Shown piece by piece: positions 10,557 through 22,045 of a DNA stretch of 64,000 nucleotides (the first letter of the stretch is position 1; each line of letters opens with the position of its first letter). The stretch comes from Scilla litardierei (Eukaryota; Streptophyta; Magnoliopsida; Asparagales; Asparagaceae): positions 200,047,641 to 200,111,640 of the forward strand of contig CM061139.1 of assembly GCA_030789695.1 (NCBI GenBank). The letters run 5' to 3'. Both the position numbers and the translations under genes were made by a program. Under the pieces are notes generated by a model. That model searched no databases, was not told the origin of the DNA, and saw nothing but the letters and a program-made list of their open reading frames with translations.

Positions 10557-11023
10557 GGTGTAGCTGTAAGCTACAGCGGCGTCATTGAACGAAGAAGCAT
10601 CTGCCTCTTCCATTTCAAATTTAAATGGGTACGAGCCGTTGGCTCAAACACATCCGTCTGATCAAGTGGATGGATGATCTCGTCCAATGAAGATCAATAT
10701 AATCTCTGCTGTTGAAGCTTTAAGTGAATTAATCATAATCGTTGAGATCCAGAACGTGTGCCTTGTCAGATTGATTCCTTCTCCTTCCTTTAGTCTTCGC
10801 CGTTAAAGTGGCAGCTATATCCAACCGCCAGTTAGTTGGACGGTTGGTCAGTTAGAAGGTTAGTTGAGCGAATTGTTGTATAAATAGTGATGAGAAGCTA
10901 ATGGTAGATCATCGATCATTTGAAGCAAATAAATATCTTTGAGATTTCTGACACTTTTTCCTATATTTTGTTCTTTGTTTTCTTTTCTTCCTTTGAACTC
11001 TCTTTCTTGTAATGGTGACCTAC
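10557..11023 (+). repeat. 5' LTR of the decayed gypsy element
   Basis: The segment begins TGTAGCTGTAAGC and ends near CCTACA. It carries a TATA box in TGTATAAATAGTG at about 10877, followed by CT-rich transcribed leader sequence. It lies immediately upstream of the damaged primer site and gag start (ATGGGCCGACACAG at about 11035). Boundaries are inferred, since the partner LTR is missing. Confidence 0.55.
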
Positions 11024-11034
11024 ATTGTGAGCCA

Positions 11035-12350
11035 ATGGGCCGACACAGAAGGCGACAGGAGGAGGAGCCAGCGGAGCAACCCGAGGAGGTTGTTTCTCCA
11101 CACGAGGTACCAGAGCAGCCATGTTCGAGCCATTGAGGAGTCGAATGCCGAGGAGAATGCCATTGATTAAGGTTCTTGGACTGAAAGATTTCGGAGGCTA
11201 AAAGAAAATCAGAAGACCTTGCATCTTTGCGCCGAGCATCAATGAGAGATTATGCAGCAACAAATGGGGTTCAACTGTGTTCAGTTCCAAAATCTTGTAA
11301 GTGGACTCGCCGACATCTCCAAGAGTTCTTTGCCCTCAGTGTCTTGTAGAGATGGCCGGCCCATTCAAGCGAAAAGTGTTCGATCTTTTTCCTATGAGGG
11401 AGATCATTTTGCATATAGAAGGGGAGAATCCAATAATGTGTTAGAGAGGGATATCTTAAGGGCTTGATGCCTGAATTTCCATTATTCAAAGGAATGGGAG
11501 AAGTCATTCCTTGGCTTCATTCCTTGACTGAATCAAGTGTTGCAGATTTTTGAATATTACAAAACTGATAACGATGCTTGAGTGAGAATCTATAGATTTT
11601 ATTTGAAGGACGAAGCTCTCTAATGGTATGAATGGGCGAAAATCAATGTGGATGGGTTCTTGATTTGAGACAATTTCAGGAAGGAGATCCTCGCTCGCTT
11701 TGGTCCCCCAGAAATGGAGAGGCCCTTTCAAGTATTTGCAACCTTAAAGAAAGAAGGCACTGTATGTGAATTTTTTGAAGAAGTTAGAGAAGGTTATGGG
11801 ATTTTTGAACAGATTACCCAAGAAATATATTCTTGATAAATTCTTTGGTGGTCTCAAGGATTAAATCAGATTTGAAGTCATGTTAGGGCAACCTCAGGAT
11901 CTCCGAAAGGTTATTCGCTTGGCCAAGAATTTTGAGGAGATATTTCTCAGCTCCTGAAAGTTGGTTTGACCCACAATGGTGGTTGGTTCCCAATCCAGAA
12001 CACCCATCAGTACCTTGGTAGCTGTGAATACTAGCAAGAATACCACACCAACTCCAATTTCCAGGAAGCCAACTTAGGAGGAGATTCAGTATTAGCAATT
12101 AGCGATAGAATCATCTGTGTTTTGGGTGTGATGGGAAGTGGAGTATGGATCATAAATGCAAGAAGTTATTCATTATGGAGGGGGTGTGGAATGATGATGA
12201 CCCATGTGGTGAATGAACGGATGAGGGTGATCCTGTGGTTAGAGATGCATCTTGGCAGGAACAAGTCGAAGGGAAGGATGAAGACCCAAATGCCATTTCA
12301 TTACAGGCAATGTGTGGCATTCCAACAGCCTACACATTGCGGTTGAAGGG
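11035..12350 (+). pseudogene. Gag relic of the decayed gypsy element
   Basis: Frames beginning MGRHRRRQEEE are broken repeatedly by stops and shifts. Recognisable pieces include MPEFPLFKGMGEVIPWLHS (about 11468), equivalent to the capsid start (LP.F.G.DP..WL), and a zinc knuckle CFGCDGKWSMDHKC near 12115-12160 that marks the nucleocapsid end. Many nonsense codons show long decay. Confidence 0.7.
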
Positions 12351-12351
12351 G

Positions 12352-12447
12352 AGCACTAAAGGGCAAGTTGTCCAAGTATTGGTGGATTCGGGCTCCACAC
12401 TTAGTTTTATTCATCCAAAACTAGCTAAAGTCTTTGGTTGGAAATAG
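12352..12447 (+). pseudogene. Aspartic protease relic of the decayed gypsy element
   Basis: The retained motif VLVDSGSTLSFIHPKLAKVF matches the gypsy aspartic protease active site (D-S/T-G-S/A) with its following helix. The frame closes at 12447 with a stop. The flap region is seen only as scattered pieces in other frames (LGAQWLD near 12596). Protease would normally cleave the gag-pol polyprotein. Confidence 0.75.
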
Positions 12448-12949
12448 AATATTCTAAAAATTTCAAGGTCTGGGTTGCTAATGGTGATAAGTTGGAGGGT
12501 TCGGGAGTTTGCAAGGGTGTGATGCTCAAATGTCAGGGAATTACCATTCTTCTTGACTTTCTTCTATTGCCCATGGGAGGAAATCAGCTAGTGTTGGGTG
12601 CTCAGTGGCTTGATTAGCTCGACGATATTGTGACGAGCTTCAAGAAACTACATATGAAGTTCGATTACCAAGGCAGAGAATGTGTGTGGCAAGGATCAAA
12701 GGGAGAATCATAGTTAGTCAGTGAGAAGCAAATGCGAAGAACTCTAAGGCAAGAGGGCATCAAATAATTGATTCAGTTGAGGTCATCGGCTATGTCACCC
12801 GATTACATGGAATGTGGAGTTCAGGAGATCCAATGCCAACATTAGGAGCTGCAGCAGCTGTTAAAAAGATATTTCTCAATTTTTAAAGAGCCTAAGGAAT
12901 TGTCCCCTCGCAGATATTGTGATCATCACATACCTCTAGAGTTAGGTAC

Positions 12950-14141
12950 AAAGCTAGTTTGTATTAGGCCATACAGACATGCTCAATTTTTGAAGGGTGA
13001 GTTTAAGAAACAAGTTGCGGATATGTTAAGCTCGGGAATCATCCGAACTAGTACGTGTCCCTATGGGTCCCGATAGTGAACTCCGACGGGTCGTGGAGAA
13101 TGTGTGTAGACTACAGGACACTCAACTAGCGGACAATGAAGGACAAGTTCCCCATTCTAATAATAAATGAGCTTTTGGATGATCTCCATGGTGTAGTAAT
13201 TTTCTCTAAGTTGGATCGCAGATCGGGCTATCATCAGATAAGAGTTTTGGGGGAGGATATATTCAAAACGACATTCAGAACTCATGATGGTCACTACGAG
13301 TTCGTCGTCATGCTGTTTGGGCTTACTAATGCTCCATTGACCTTTCAATCCTTGATGAAGCACATTTTCAGGTCAGTTTTAAGGAAATTTGTCTTATTTT
13401 TGATCACATATTGGTTTACAACACCAATTTCTCTTCCATATGAAGCATCTTGAGGAAGTCTTTAGGTTTTTAATGGCACATCAACTGTTTGTTAAATTGT
13501 CCAAGTACCAGTTTGGCAAAAATTCTGTGGATTACTTGGGCCACATAATCTCTGGTGAAGGGGTTGCTGCTGATCCTAAGAAGATTGAAGCTGTGGTGGC
13601 TTGGAGTGAACCCAAATCTATGAAAGCCTTGGGAGGATTTCTGGTGTTGGCGGGATACTATCGCATGTTTGTCAAAGGCTTTGGGTGTATAGCTGCTCCT
13701 TTGACCAATACGTTGAAGACATGCGAGTTCTCATGGAGGGTAGAGGCACAGACGACTTTTCAGAAGTTGAAGGAGGCATTGGTGACATCCCCAATCTTGG
13801 CGTTGCTAGATTTTAATAAAAAATTTATTGTGGAATGTGATGCTTCAGGGTATGGAATTGTGGCTGTTTTGATGTCGTAAGGAAGTCATTTAGCTTATCT
13901 GAGCTCCAAGTTGAAAGGGATGCATCTACTTTCGTCTACCTATGCGAAGGAGTTGTTGGCACCCATCATACCTACGAAGAAATGTAGTCACTATCTTATT
14001 GAGAGAAAATTTGTCATATGCACAGACCATAGAAGCTTGAGTCATCTGCTGGTCAAGTTGAATCAATTTGATTACAAAGTGGGATATAAGCCTAGGAAGA
14101 GGAATGTAGCAGTTGATGCCTTATCTAGAGAATCAAAATGA
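12950..14141 (+). pseudogene. Reverse transcriptase and RNase H relic of the decayed gypsy element
   Basis: In order: the RT entry region (about 12960-13135), [14 protein letters not shown] (13200-13245), [14 protein letters not shown] (13316-13360), then a frame change. The catalytic block reads FDHIL instead of the usual F.DDIL, a loss of one active-site aspartate. Frame 13440-13880 continues the thumb (YLGHIISGEGV, LAGYYRMFV) and the start of RNase H (ECDASGYGI). Frame 13911-14141 has CTDHRSLSHLL. Stops at 13878 and 14139 break it further. The element cannot encode an active RT. Confidence 0.85.
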
Positions 14142-14369
14142 GAGGAATTCATACAAGAAGATTACTTCGCATTGTGTCAGGTGTCTACAGTCCAAAGTAA
14201 TTAGTTGCAAGGAATTAAGAATATGGTGAGCTATGATACTTTCTATCAGGAGTTAGAGCAAAGGCTACACGAGAATGAAGAGGAAAATGCTCATGTGAAA
14301 AAAGTTGTTAGAATTTTCTATTATAAGGGTAAGGTCTTGGTGAACCCCACAATCACAAGGTTGTTAAAA

Positions 14370-15181
14370 TTCTGTTAATAGAGTATTTTAGTTCCCCTCT
14401 TGGAGGCCACTCAAATGCTTCCAGAACCCTACCTAGATTAAAGTGGGTCTTCTTTTAGGAAGTAATGAGATCTGATGTCATGAAGTTCATCAGGGAATGT
14501 GATATATGCCAACGCAACAAGGCTGAAAATGTGGCATCTCTAGGGCTGTTGCACCCCCTCCATACTCCTGAATATGTATGCGAGGATATATTTATGGATT
14601 TCATGATTGGTTTACCTCCTTGTGGTGATATATGGGCTATTTATGTTGTGATCGATATGCTGACAAAATATGCTCATTTTTGAAATCAAATACCCTTTTT
14701 TAGCCAAGAGCATATCCCATATATTTTTCAATAAAGTTTTTAAACTGCATGGCCTTCCGAAAACAATTGTGAGTGATATCGATCTTGTATTTACTAGTTT
14801 GTTTTGGAAAGAGCTATTTACCATGCAGGGAACAACATTGGCTTTCAGTTCATTGTATCATCCACAATCGGATGGGCAAACTGAAATCACCAACATGCAT
14901 TTAGAGTGTTATTTGAGGTGTTTTTTCAGACATAAACCAATGGAGTGGTCCAAATGGTTAGCTCTTGCTGAATACTGGTTCAATACAACTTGGAAAGCCC
15001 CAGCTCAAATGACACTGTTTGAAGCAGTATATGAGAGAAAGCCACCAAATTTGTTGAACCATGTTTCACATACTTCTAAAGTACACACTGTTGATGAGGA
15101 GCTGTTTTCTTGTGAAGTGGTCCTCCGGTTTCTCAAAGACAATATGAAGAAGGCCAAGGAACAAATGAAAAAATATGCAGA
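14370..15181 (+). pseudogene. Integrase relic of the decayed gypsy element
   Basis: The zinc-binding end retains CDICQRNKAENVASLGLL (from about 14500). The core retains MDFMIGLPPCGD with YVVIDMLTKYAHF, then a frameshift near 14680. The second frame has LHGLPKTIVSDIDLVF, FSSLYHPQSDGQTEITNM and LECYLRCFF. It stops matching at 15181, where the Athila-type LTR begins, so the C-terminal chromodomain region is gone. Integrase inserts the cDNA copy into chromosomes. Confidence 0.85.
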
Positions 15182-16620
15182 TGATAGGCTCATATTTTAC
15201 ACTTTATTTCTGCATATTTGCATGTTCGAGTAAAGCAGCTTACTCGACCGAGTAAAGCTGATACGACGACATCTACCAGGCCGAGTGCCATAATGTACTC
15301 GACTGAGTAGTAACTTCCACTCGACCGAGTAAGAACTCCACTCGCTTGAGTGGAGGTAAAGATTCTAAAGAAATCTAAGGCGACTTCTCTGGGTTTGGAG
15401 TGATCTGCAGACTGTCCTACTCGACCGAGTAGACTTCTTACTTGGCCGAGTGAGATTCTCACTCGGTCGAGTAGCGCCGACAGCCAGTCGTGAAAATTAG
15501 GGTTTCTGGCGGCGCAGGGGAGGTTTGGTCTGGATTTTATAATTTTTTGGGCATGTATTTAAGCTCAGTTTTGTCTCCAGCCACAGGGGAGACCAGAGAG
15601 ACGTCTTAGAATAATTTTTCTTGAGTTTTAATTTTAGTTAAGCTTTTGTATTAGCAAGAGATTGAAGACTTGTTCTCAATTTTCTATTTGAAGCTTCTTC
15701 GCAACATTGGTTTGTCTTGATCTCTTGCAAGCTTTGATTTTTATGCTATATCTCTTGCCAAATCTTAATTGCATGATGAATTCTATTGTTGATCTTGCTT
15801 TCCTATTGATTTCTAATATGACTTGTGAGTAGTTCCTTTCCTCTAGGGCAAAGGGATGAACCCTATGGATCTAATGTTTGATTTGTGAGATTTATTGAAT
15901 TGCTATGATATTAGGCTTGTTAGAAAGGTTAGATCTTGATTAATTTACTACGGATAGATATGGGTTTCTCTTGGATCTTGAGAGCTCGACAAATGATCTT
16001 GATCTAAGGAAAGCCCTAGCTATTCGATTTAGGACTACAACCAAAATTTCCTAGACTTGGTGTGCGACAGCGACCAAAGCTAGCATTTTTATTGTTCTCC
16101 TATACTCATATTCGTTGCATGACGGTGAACGAGTACGAACTGTCACGATTTAGATCCGAACTCAAGTTGCGCAACAGCGAGCTTGAGTTGGGATTGGACA
16201 TAATTGCCGATCTCAATGCTAGTGGTTTAGACTAGGCTTGCGCGACAGCGAGACTCTAGTTTAGATTGATATAGACTTGCGTAGCGCGACAACGTGTCTC
16301 GGTTCTTTAATTAGTTGCGGCAAGTTCACTTTAGACCAAGTGTAGAAGCATGGTAATTCATAACTCACGTTGATGTCTTGAAAATCCATAGTGGAGATTC
16401 CCTAGCCCTAGACATCTTTATTATATTAAATTTGCATTGATATTCGAACGACTGTGACTCCAACCATTCCCAAACAATTTTCCACCAAGTAGCTTAGTAA
16501 TTAAAGTAGAGTACCGTCATTAGTCCTCCCTGTGATTCGATACTCGCTTGCCACTTAACCGTGCACTTGCGGTAAAGCTACATCGTATCCCCGGAGCATG
16601 TATCCGGGGGTCGACCAAGT
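15182..16620 (+). repeat. Athila-type 5' LTR with ACTCGACCGAGTA palindromes
   Basis: The start resembles the reversed insertion at 43797-45953. From about 15228 to 15476 it carries several near-palindromic ACTCGACCGAGTA / ACTCGGCCGAGTG strings. A TATTTAA promoter-like motif lies near 15556. It ends with CGGTAAAGCTAC, a CCGGGGGTCGACCAAG string and the primer site. The region between 15640 and 16560 contains GCGACAGCGA-type repeats and no frame. Confidence 0.75.
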
Positions 16621-16623
16621 TTT

Positions 16624-16641
16624 TGGCGCCGTTGCTGGGGA
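16624..16641 (+). other. Primer binding site, tRNA-Asp type
   Basis: TGGCGCCGTTGCTGGGGA matches the primer-site pattern reported for Athila elements (complementary to the 3' end of tRNA-Asp), with T replacing C at one position. It lies just inside the 5' LTR. Confidence 0.75.
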
Positions 16642-16754
16642 TGCGACAGTATTTTATTTTCTTTACTTAGCAATTTTTTTCTTTATTTTATTTTTTCCTT
16701 TTCTTTTATTCCTCTATTGCGCTAACAAATCTTTCTAGTTTTTCTTTTTCTGTG

Positions 16755-18655
16755 CATGTACACGAGGTCGAGGTCGTCCGAATAAGACATATTATTTGAT
16801 CCTGAGATCGAGCGCACGGTAAGGAAACTGAGAGCAGAAAAGAGATCAATTTTTGAGGAGAACCAAATGACGGAGGGAACTAGAGATGAGCGATTACGGC
16901 GGACCGCTAGGCTTGTCTCCATCTGGGATAGGCTTACCCTGAACAATTCCGCCACTACATCTTCCTTACTTATGCCGGAGTTGGCGGCTGACAAGAACTT
17001 TGAATTGAAGATGAGGCTTATTGTGCTGATGCAATAAGACTCCTTCCATGGAAATTCTCAAGAGAACCCGCATTATCATATACAAATGTTCTTAGCGAAG
17101 TGTACCACTTTTCAGATGCCAAATGTGCCGGTGGATGCTATCCGATTGCGTCTCTTCCCTTTCACTCTTCGTGACAAAGCTTTATATTGGCTAAGGACGC
17201 AAGCTCATGGGACATTCACTACTGGGACGAGCTAGCGAGTGCGTTCGTCAACAAATTTTACCCGCCATCCAAGACCATGAAGATAAGAAACTCTTTGATG
17301 TCCTTCAAGCAAGGGTCCCAAGAGTCTTTATATGAAGCGTGGGAGCGATTTAAAGATCTTCAACATCAATGCCCCACCATAGCATCGTCGATTGGAAGCA
17401 TGTGCACAGTTTCTACAATGGATTGAGGCCAGAGACAAAGATGATAATTGACGCCACGACCAACGGAGCAATTCTATCGAAGACACCGGAAGATGCCACG
17501 GCATTGCTAGAGGAGATGTCATCTAACAATCAGCAATGTGCCGACGAGAGAGGCCAATCATCATCATCATCGAAGCCGGCGAGTATCTATGAAGCAAAGG
17601 CAGTGGCGGAGTTGACTACAAAGTTTGACTCTCTCCAAGGTTGTGGAGAGGATTGAAAAGAGGATGTGCGAGTCATATGGAGTGCCCAACACATCGTCAT
17701 CCGGAGGGAGCATGAGTGATTGGCAAAACCAAGGCCAAGTCATGTTTGTTGGAGGCGAGCAAAATGAAGGAGCCATGGAGCAAGTACATTACGTCGCTGG
17801 TGGGGGTAACAACGGTTATTGGGTGAACCCGGCTACTAAGGGTCACCCCGGATTTTCTTATGCCAACAATGAGTGAGCCTTGACTCCTCATCAACAACAA
17901 CCACCTCAACAACAACATGCCCGACCTCCTCAACAACAATCATATCAACAAAGGCCGCCCCAACAACAACAATATCAACAAAGGCACCAAGCGAGGCCTT
18001 ATAGACCTCCAGATATAACCAAGGATGGATGCCACAAAACCCTCCACCGGCACCACCAAGATTCGATCATGAAGCTAGCGTTGAGGAGCTCATGGCCGAA
18101 CAAAAGAAGATCAACGCAAAATTGACGGCAGGCCAAGATAGCCTCAATACCATCGTGGCGCAATTGGCGGAGCAAATACCTTTGCTCAATAAGGCTCAAC
18201 AACAATTACCAGCTCAACCGGAGCAAAACCCGAGGAGCAACATCGGCCACATCAATGCGGTAGTGGTAGTGACTACAAAAGGCGGAAATGATACTATTAC
18301 CGCTATGGTTCAAGCTAAAAGCCCAAGAGAGGAAATTCCGGTTGAAAAGAAGCAAACTAATGAAGAAGAGAGCCACAAGACGGCAAATAATGAAAAAAAC
18401 TGAAGCGAATGAACCTCAAAAGGAGCGAACATATGTGTCGCCCGTACCGTTTCCACAACGGTTGGCAAAAGCTAAATTGGAGAAGAAATTTGCCAGGGAA
18501 TACTTGCGAGGGATTATCTTAAACATCACGTTCTTGGACGCGATAATTGAAATACCGACGTATGTCAAGTTCCTCAAAGACTTAATCACAGGAAAAAAGC
18601 GAATGGAGAAGATCATGCTAGCCAAGCAAGGTGCTTGGTTCGTCAACATAAGAAG
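16755..18655 (+). pseudogene. Athila gag relic
   Basis: Frame-shifted pieces follow the Athila capsid order. They are FHGNSQENPHYHIQMFL (about 17040), DAIRLRLFPFTLRDKALYWL (17137), ELASAFVNKFYPPSKTMKIR (17230), ESLYEAWERFKDLQHQCP (17325), FYNGLRPETKMIIDA (17410) and EEMSSNNQQCADERG (17510). A Q-rich PQQQ tract lies at 17885-17985, then EELMAEQKKINAKLT, and a C-terminal part with YVSPVPFPQRLAKAKLEKKF (18430). At least four frame changes break it. Gag proteins form the particle in which reverse transcription occurs. Confidence 0.85.
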
Positions 18656-19053
18656 ATCCAGTGGCCCGGTCAAGGCCCGGCCGGGCCCAGGCTAGGCCGA
18701 CCCGATGGCCATCATGACCTGCGCCTATGCTGGAGAGCCGGGGGCCCTATGGTTGTGTCCAGAGGGGCTGACACCCCTGCCCAGCCCCTTGCAGGGGCTG
18801 GCACCCCTGCCCACCCCTGCAAGGGGTCCAACAGGGGTAGCAGCCCCTATTTCACTGTCGTCCATGCCGTCTCCTACTGTTTTGGTGCCCTAGGGTTTCA
18901 GGGTTTGCAGATTTTCTTCATTGGCCCTCCTCGCCCTCTGCGTAGTCACGTCGACATTGGAAAGCATCATTTCTTCATATTCTTTCATCTTTCCCTTTCC
19001 CTTATCCAAAGATGACGCCTTTTTGCTTGATTAGGATTTTCGCCCTCTCTGGA

Positions 19054-19263
19054 TTAATGAGCCGCCACGAGCCCCGCTATTTGTTGAGATATCTGCGCTA
19101 GGGTTCGCTGCACATTATCAAATCTTCTTTGATTAGATCTTTGCTCTGTCGCATCTGCCTTAACCCTAATTTCCTCCACTGCTTTTTTCAACCCCTTGAT
19201 CTCGACGTCGTATTTTTCCTCCAAAGGTTCGATTTTTCCCTTGGATTTCGTCGTCGTCGCCAT
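19054..19263 (-). pseudogene. Gag N-terminus of element D
   Basis: The frame begins MATTTKSKGKIEPLEEKYDV at 19263, just inside the primer site. It shares its start with the gag frames at 35971 (MATTTRSKDK), 38769 (MAATTRSHDK) and 50851 (MATSTRS). It predicts a charged coiled-coil N-terminus. It closes after 69 codons, and the capsid part is missing through truncation. Confidence 0.7.
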
Positions 19264-19273
19264 GAATCATTGA

Positions 19274-19286
19274 CGCTCTGATACCA
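19274..19286 (-). other. Primer binding site of element D (tRNA-iMet type)
   Basis: GCTCTGATACCAA is the reverse complement of TTGGTATCAGAGC, the initiator-Met primer site used by most plant copia elements and chromoviruses. It lies 4 bp from the LTR end. Confidence 0.85.
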
Positions 19287-19289
19287 AAT

Positions 19290-19700
19290 TGATAACAACG
19301 AAGAGAAATCTGAACTTTTTTGTTATTAAAATAAAAATAAAAGATACATTGATCACACTTAAAGGGATGATCACACTCCGAAGACGCCAATTAAAGAGGA
19401 CATAGCCAATTCAGGAGGACGTTCGCATTTTTCCAAAGAATGAGGAATAATCTCACCTCTAATATCAATATTCTCTCAAAATCAACATAATAAATCAATG
19501 AGTCCCTCATACCTATAAATAGAGTTTAGAAATAAGCAAAATTACTGAAAACCCCAAAAGACTGAAAATTCACAAAACCTTCCTAAAAATCCGAAAATTC
19601 CCAAAAAATCCCTAAAAATTCGAAATTCCCAAAACGCCCCTAAAATCCGAAAATTCCCAAAACCCCAGTAATGTCCCAAAACGCCCCTAATGGGCCAACA
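19290..19700 (-). repeat. 5' LTR of element D
   Basis: The segment runs from TGATAACAACG to GGGCCAACA on the plus strand, about 411 bp, with TG...CA ends on both strands. Reading the minus strand, it resembles the LTRs at 35597-35944 and 40601-40934: TTTTGGGAATTTTCGG-type repeats, AATATTGATATTAGAGGTGA and ATTGGCGTCTT. Confidence 0.8.
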
Positions 19701-20495
19701 GTACTGATCTATCATAAAGCTGTTATATCAAGTTAGAAAACATATTTGATTGTGCCATTTCTTTTATCATAGATTTTCTCTCAATCGCTATTAGAATAAC
19801 TGACTAGTGTTGTTCTTCATCATTAGTATATAAGAGGGCATAGTCTATATTGCCATTGATGTTTCCAAGAATCCTTGTTGCTGCAAGTCGGTGAGACCCT
19901 CTTGGCATCTGCATGTACATGCACATAAGTCCAATAGCATAGACTGTCATGTCTCGTGATCGATATGTGTCATAAGCTCCTGACCAATCTCTTCTACTAT
20001 GTTGATTTGAAAACTTGTCTATCTTCTTACATGGATAGCTTCAATCCCATCATGATAGGGATGCTCACAGTGTTGCACTTGCCCATATTGGACTTCTTGA
20101 GTATCTCATTCGCATATTTCTTAAGAGATGAAAATTCCATCAATCTGTTGGTGTACTTTAATGTCTAATATGACATGAGTCCACTGTTACTTATTTCAAA
20201 CTCTAGAAACATGGCTTGTTTGAACTCCATGAACATCCATTGCTATTTTTTGTGAACAATAAGTCATTGACATAAAGGCTTATAATAAGAATACCTTCAT
20301 CATTAACCTTCTTTATGTAGACAACATGCTTGAATGGGTGTTTCGTGAACTCATGCTTTTGGTGCCTACTTTCGATCATAAAAGTGCCTTTAAGCAGTAC
20401 ACTTTATTTCCAATTCTATGTACCACCACGCCATCAAGTTACTCAACTTACACTTCTTCCTCAAGAACACCATTAATGAAAGTAGACTTGATGTC
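19701..20495 (-). pseudogene. Copia C polyprotein remnant, 3' half of RT region
   Basis: The minus strand from 20490 reads DIKSTFINGVLEEEV, matching the copia RT motif DVKSAFLNG.LEEEVY. It continues to a YVNDLLFTKN segment at about 20270-20240, where the family has YVDDLL.TG (one catalytic D replaced by N). Frequent stops follow. It is joined to 32674-33060 once copia A is removed: the ATGTC duplication sits inside the DIKSTF codons. It is the oldest element in this part of the intron. Confidence 0.75.
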
Positions 20496-20619
20496 TGTAG
20501 AATTGGGTGTAGAATTGGGTGGAAAATGGTGATTAGCCATAAAGAATGGCTATCACTTCTATTTATATTAACCCTCTCTTTTCTTTACACACACACCCAA
20601 TAACACACAATACACAATA
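20496..20619 (-). repeat. 3' LTR of copia A
   Basis: This is the 112-bp LTR plus a 12-bp tandem duplication TGTAGAATTGGG at its outer end (20496-20507 repeats 20508-20519). On the minus strand it starts TATTGTGTATTG and ends CTACA, so the ends are TA...CA rather than TG...CA. Confidence 0.9.
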
Positions 20620-20626
20620 CTCCCCC

Positions 20627-21717
20627 TCAAGATGAGCAAAAGATATTTATCATGCCCATCTTGTTACAAGCATCCTCTACTCCTTTAGAGTTCAACCCCT
20701 TTGTAAGGCAATCAGCTAGTTGCTGTCCAGAAGTAATGTAGGAGATCTTCAACTGTTTCTTGTCCAATCTTTCTTTAATGTAGAACCTGTCAATCTCTAT
20801 GTGCTTCGTTCTATCATGTTGCACTGGGTTGTTGGCAATATTAATTGCTGACTTGTTATCACACAACAACCGCAATGGTCCTTCTCTCAGCAGGTGTAGC
20901 TCATGTAGAAGTGATCTTAACCAGATCATCTCACAGGTACTAAGCACCATAGCACGATACTCTGCCTCTGCAGTGGAACGAGCCACCAAATCCTGCTTCT
21001 TGCTGCGCCAAGAGACTAAGTTGCCCCCAACAAACACACAGTAGCCAGAGGTCGATCTCCTATCATCTAGGCAACTGGCCCAATCCGCATCACAGTAGCC
21101 TGTCACATTCATGTGACCATGACTACCAAATAATATGCCTTTTCCTGGACTATTCTTCAGATACCTCAGTATCCTGAAGACTGCCTCCATATGTCCAGTC
21201 CTAGGATCATGCATGTATCTACTTACCACACTGATAGCATAGGCAATGTCAGGTCTGGTATGGCATAAGTAGATAAGGCGTCCAACAGGTCTCTGGTTCC
21301 TTTCTTTGTCTACTGGCTCCCCTGATTGTGAATGCAACCTATGATTCTGATCAATATGAGTAACTGCTGGACGACACCCCAACATACCAGTCTCAGCCAG
21401 TAAATCCAGGGCATACTTCCTCTGTGAGAGAACTATACCCTTCCTGGACCTGGCAATCTTCAGTCCAAGGAAATACCCCAACTGTCCAAGGTCCTTGACC
21501 TCAAATTCTCTCGACAACCTTACCTTTAAGTGAGAGATTCCCTCTTCATCATCTCCAGTGATAATAATATCATCAACATACACAGCCAGAAGGGTAATCC
21601 GCTGTCCTGAATGTCTATAGAATACAGTATGATCACCATTACTCTGCTTGTAGCCCATAGTGATGACTGCACGCCTGAATCTGTCGAACCATGCCATTGG
21701 AGATTGCTTCAGCCCAT
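20627..21717 (-). pseudogene. Copia A reverse transcriptase and RNase H (C-terminal part)
   Basis: The 356-codon open frame (21697-20627) starts MAWFDRFRRAV, the residues just after the copia motif LYGLKQSPRAW. It contains the RT catalytic block YVDDIIITGDD, LGYFLGLKIA and the RNase H blocks CDADWASCLDDRRSTSGYC, ARSTAEAEYRA and LLCDNKSAI, ending at the usual copia C-terminus. The N-terminal half of RT was deleted together with the end of the Tekay LTR, so the frame is a remnant although it has no stop. Confidence 0.92.
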
Positions 21718-22000
21718 AATTAGTGATTTAATTATGGCTAAGTTAATCAATGTTTGAATTAGGGATAATTTAATTAGGGTAAAAATTAATGAGGTTAAAG
21801 GTGATTAGCAATTTTTGTAATTAGCGAGATAATTAAGTTAAGATAATTCGTTAAGATTAATAGTCAATTAACGATGGTACTGTAAAATGAAAAGCGGATA
21901 CGCGCTCGCGTCGACGCACAAAAGAATTCGCGCACAAAAATATCCGGGTGGAAATACAGACATACAATAATCATACGTCTAGAAAATACCGGCCGTTACA
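21718..22000 (-). repeat. 3' LTR remnant of the Tekay element
   Basis: It corresponds to 29490-29772 of the 5' LTR with one visible substitution (T/G near 21881). It breaks off at AATTAGTGATTT against copia A sequence ending CAGCCCAT. The missing 2.7 kb and about 1 kb of copia A were removed by one deletion. Confidence 0.92.
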
Positions 22001-22045
22001 TTCTACCCACCTTAAGAAGAATTCCGTCCTCGGAATTCTTATCCA

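Larger units (their letters stand above)
10557..15181 (+). mobile_element. Decayed Ty3/gypsy chromovirus-like element, 5' part
   Basis: A 5' LTR (about 10557-11023) is followed by a damaged primer site in the form TTGTGAGCCAATGGG, then gag, protease, RT, RNase H and integrase remnants in gypsy order. The element ends abruptly at 15181, where an Athila-type LTR begins. No 3' LTR of this element follows, so its 3' end was lost. RT sequences (GYHQIR, FGLTNAP) and the zinc knuckle CFGCDGKWSMDHKC fit Reina/Galadriel-like chromoviruses. Confidence 0.8.
15182..18655 (+). mobile_element. Athila-type Ty3/gypsy element, 5' LTR and gag only
   Basis: A long LTR (15182 to about 16620) starts TGATAGGCTCATATTTTACA. 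It is followed by a primer site TGGCGCCGTTGCTGGGGA (16624-16641), close to the tRNA-Asp primer used by Athila elements, and an Athila-like gag relic to about 18650. Pol and the 3' LTR are absent. Sequence changes abruptly near 18655 to a reversed gag-only element. The element inserted into the gypsy integrase region and was later truncated. Confidence 0.8.
18656..19700 (-). mobile_element. Gag-only gypsy element D, 5' part, reverse
   Basis: This fragment has an LTR (19290-19700), a reversed tRNA-Met primer site and a gag start, followed toward lower coordinates by GC-rich GGGGCTG/CCCCTG repeats also found in the gag-only element at 35597-40934. The left boundary near 18655 is a truncation against Athila gag, and the right boundary abuts copia C. 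No pol remains. Confidence 0.7.
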
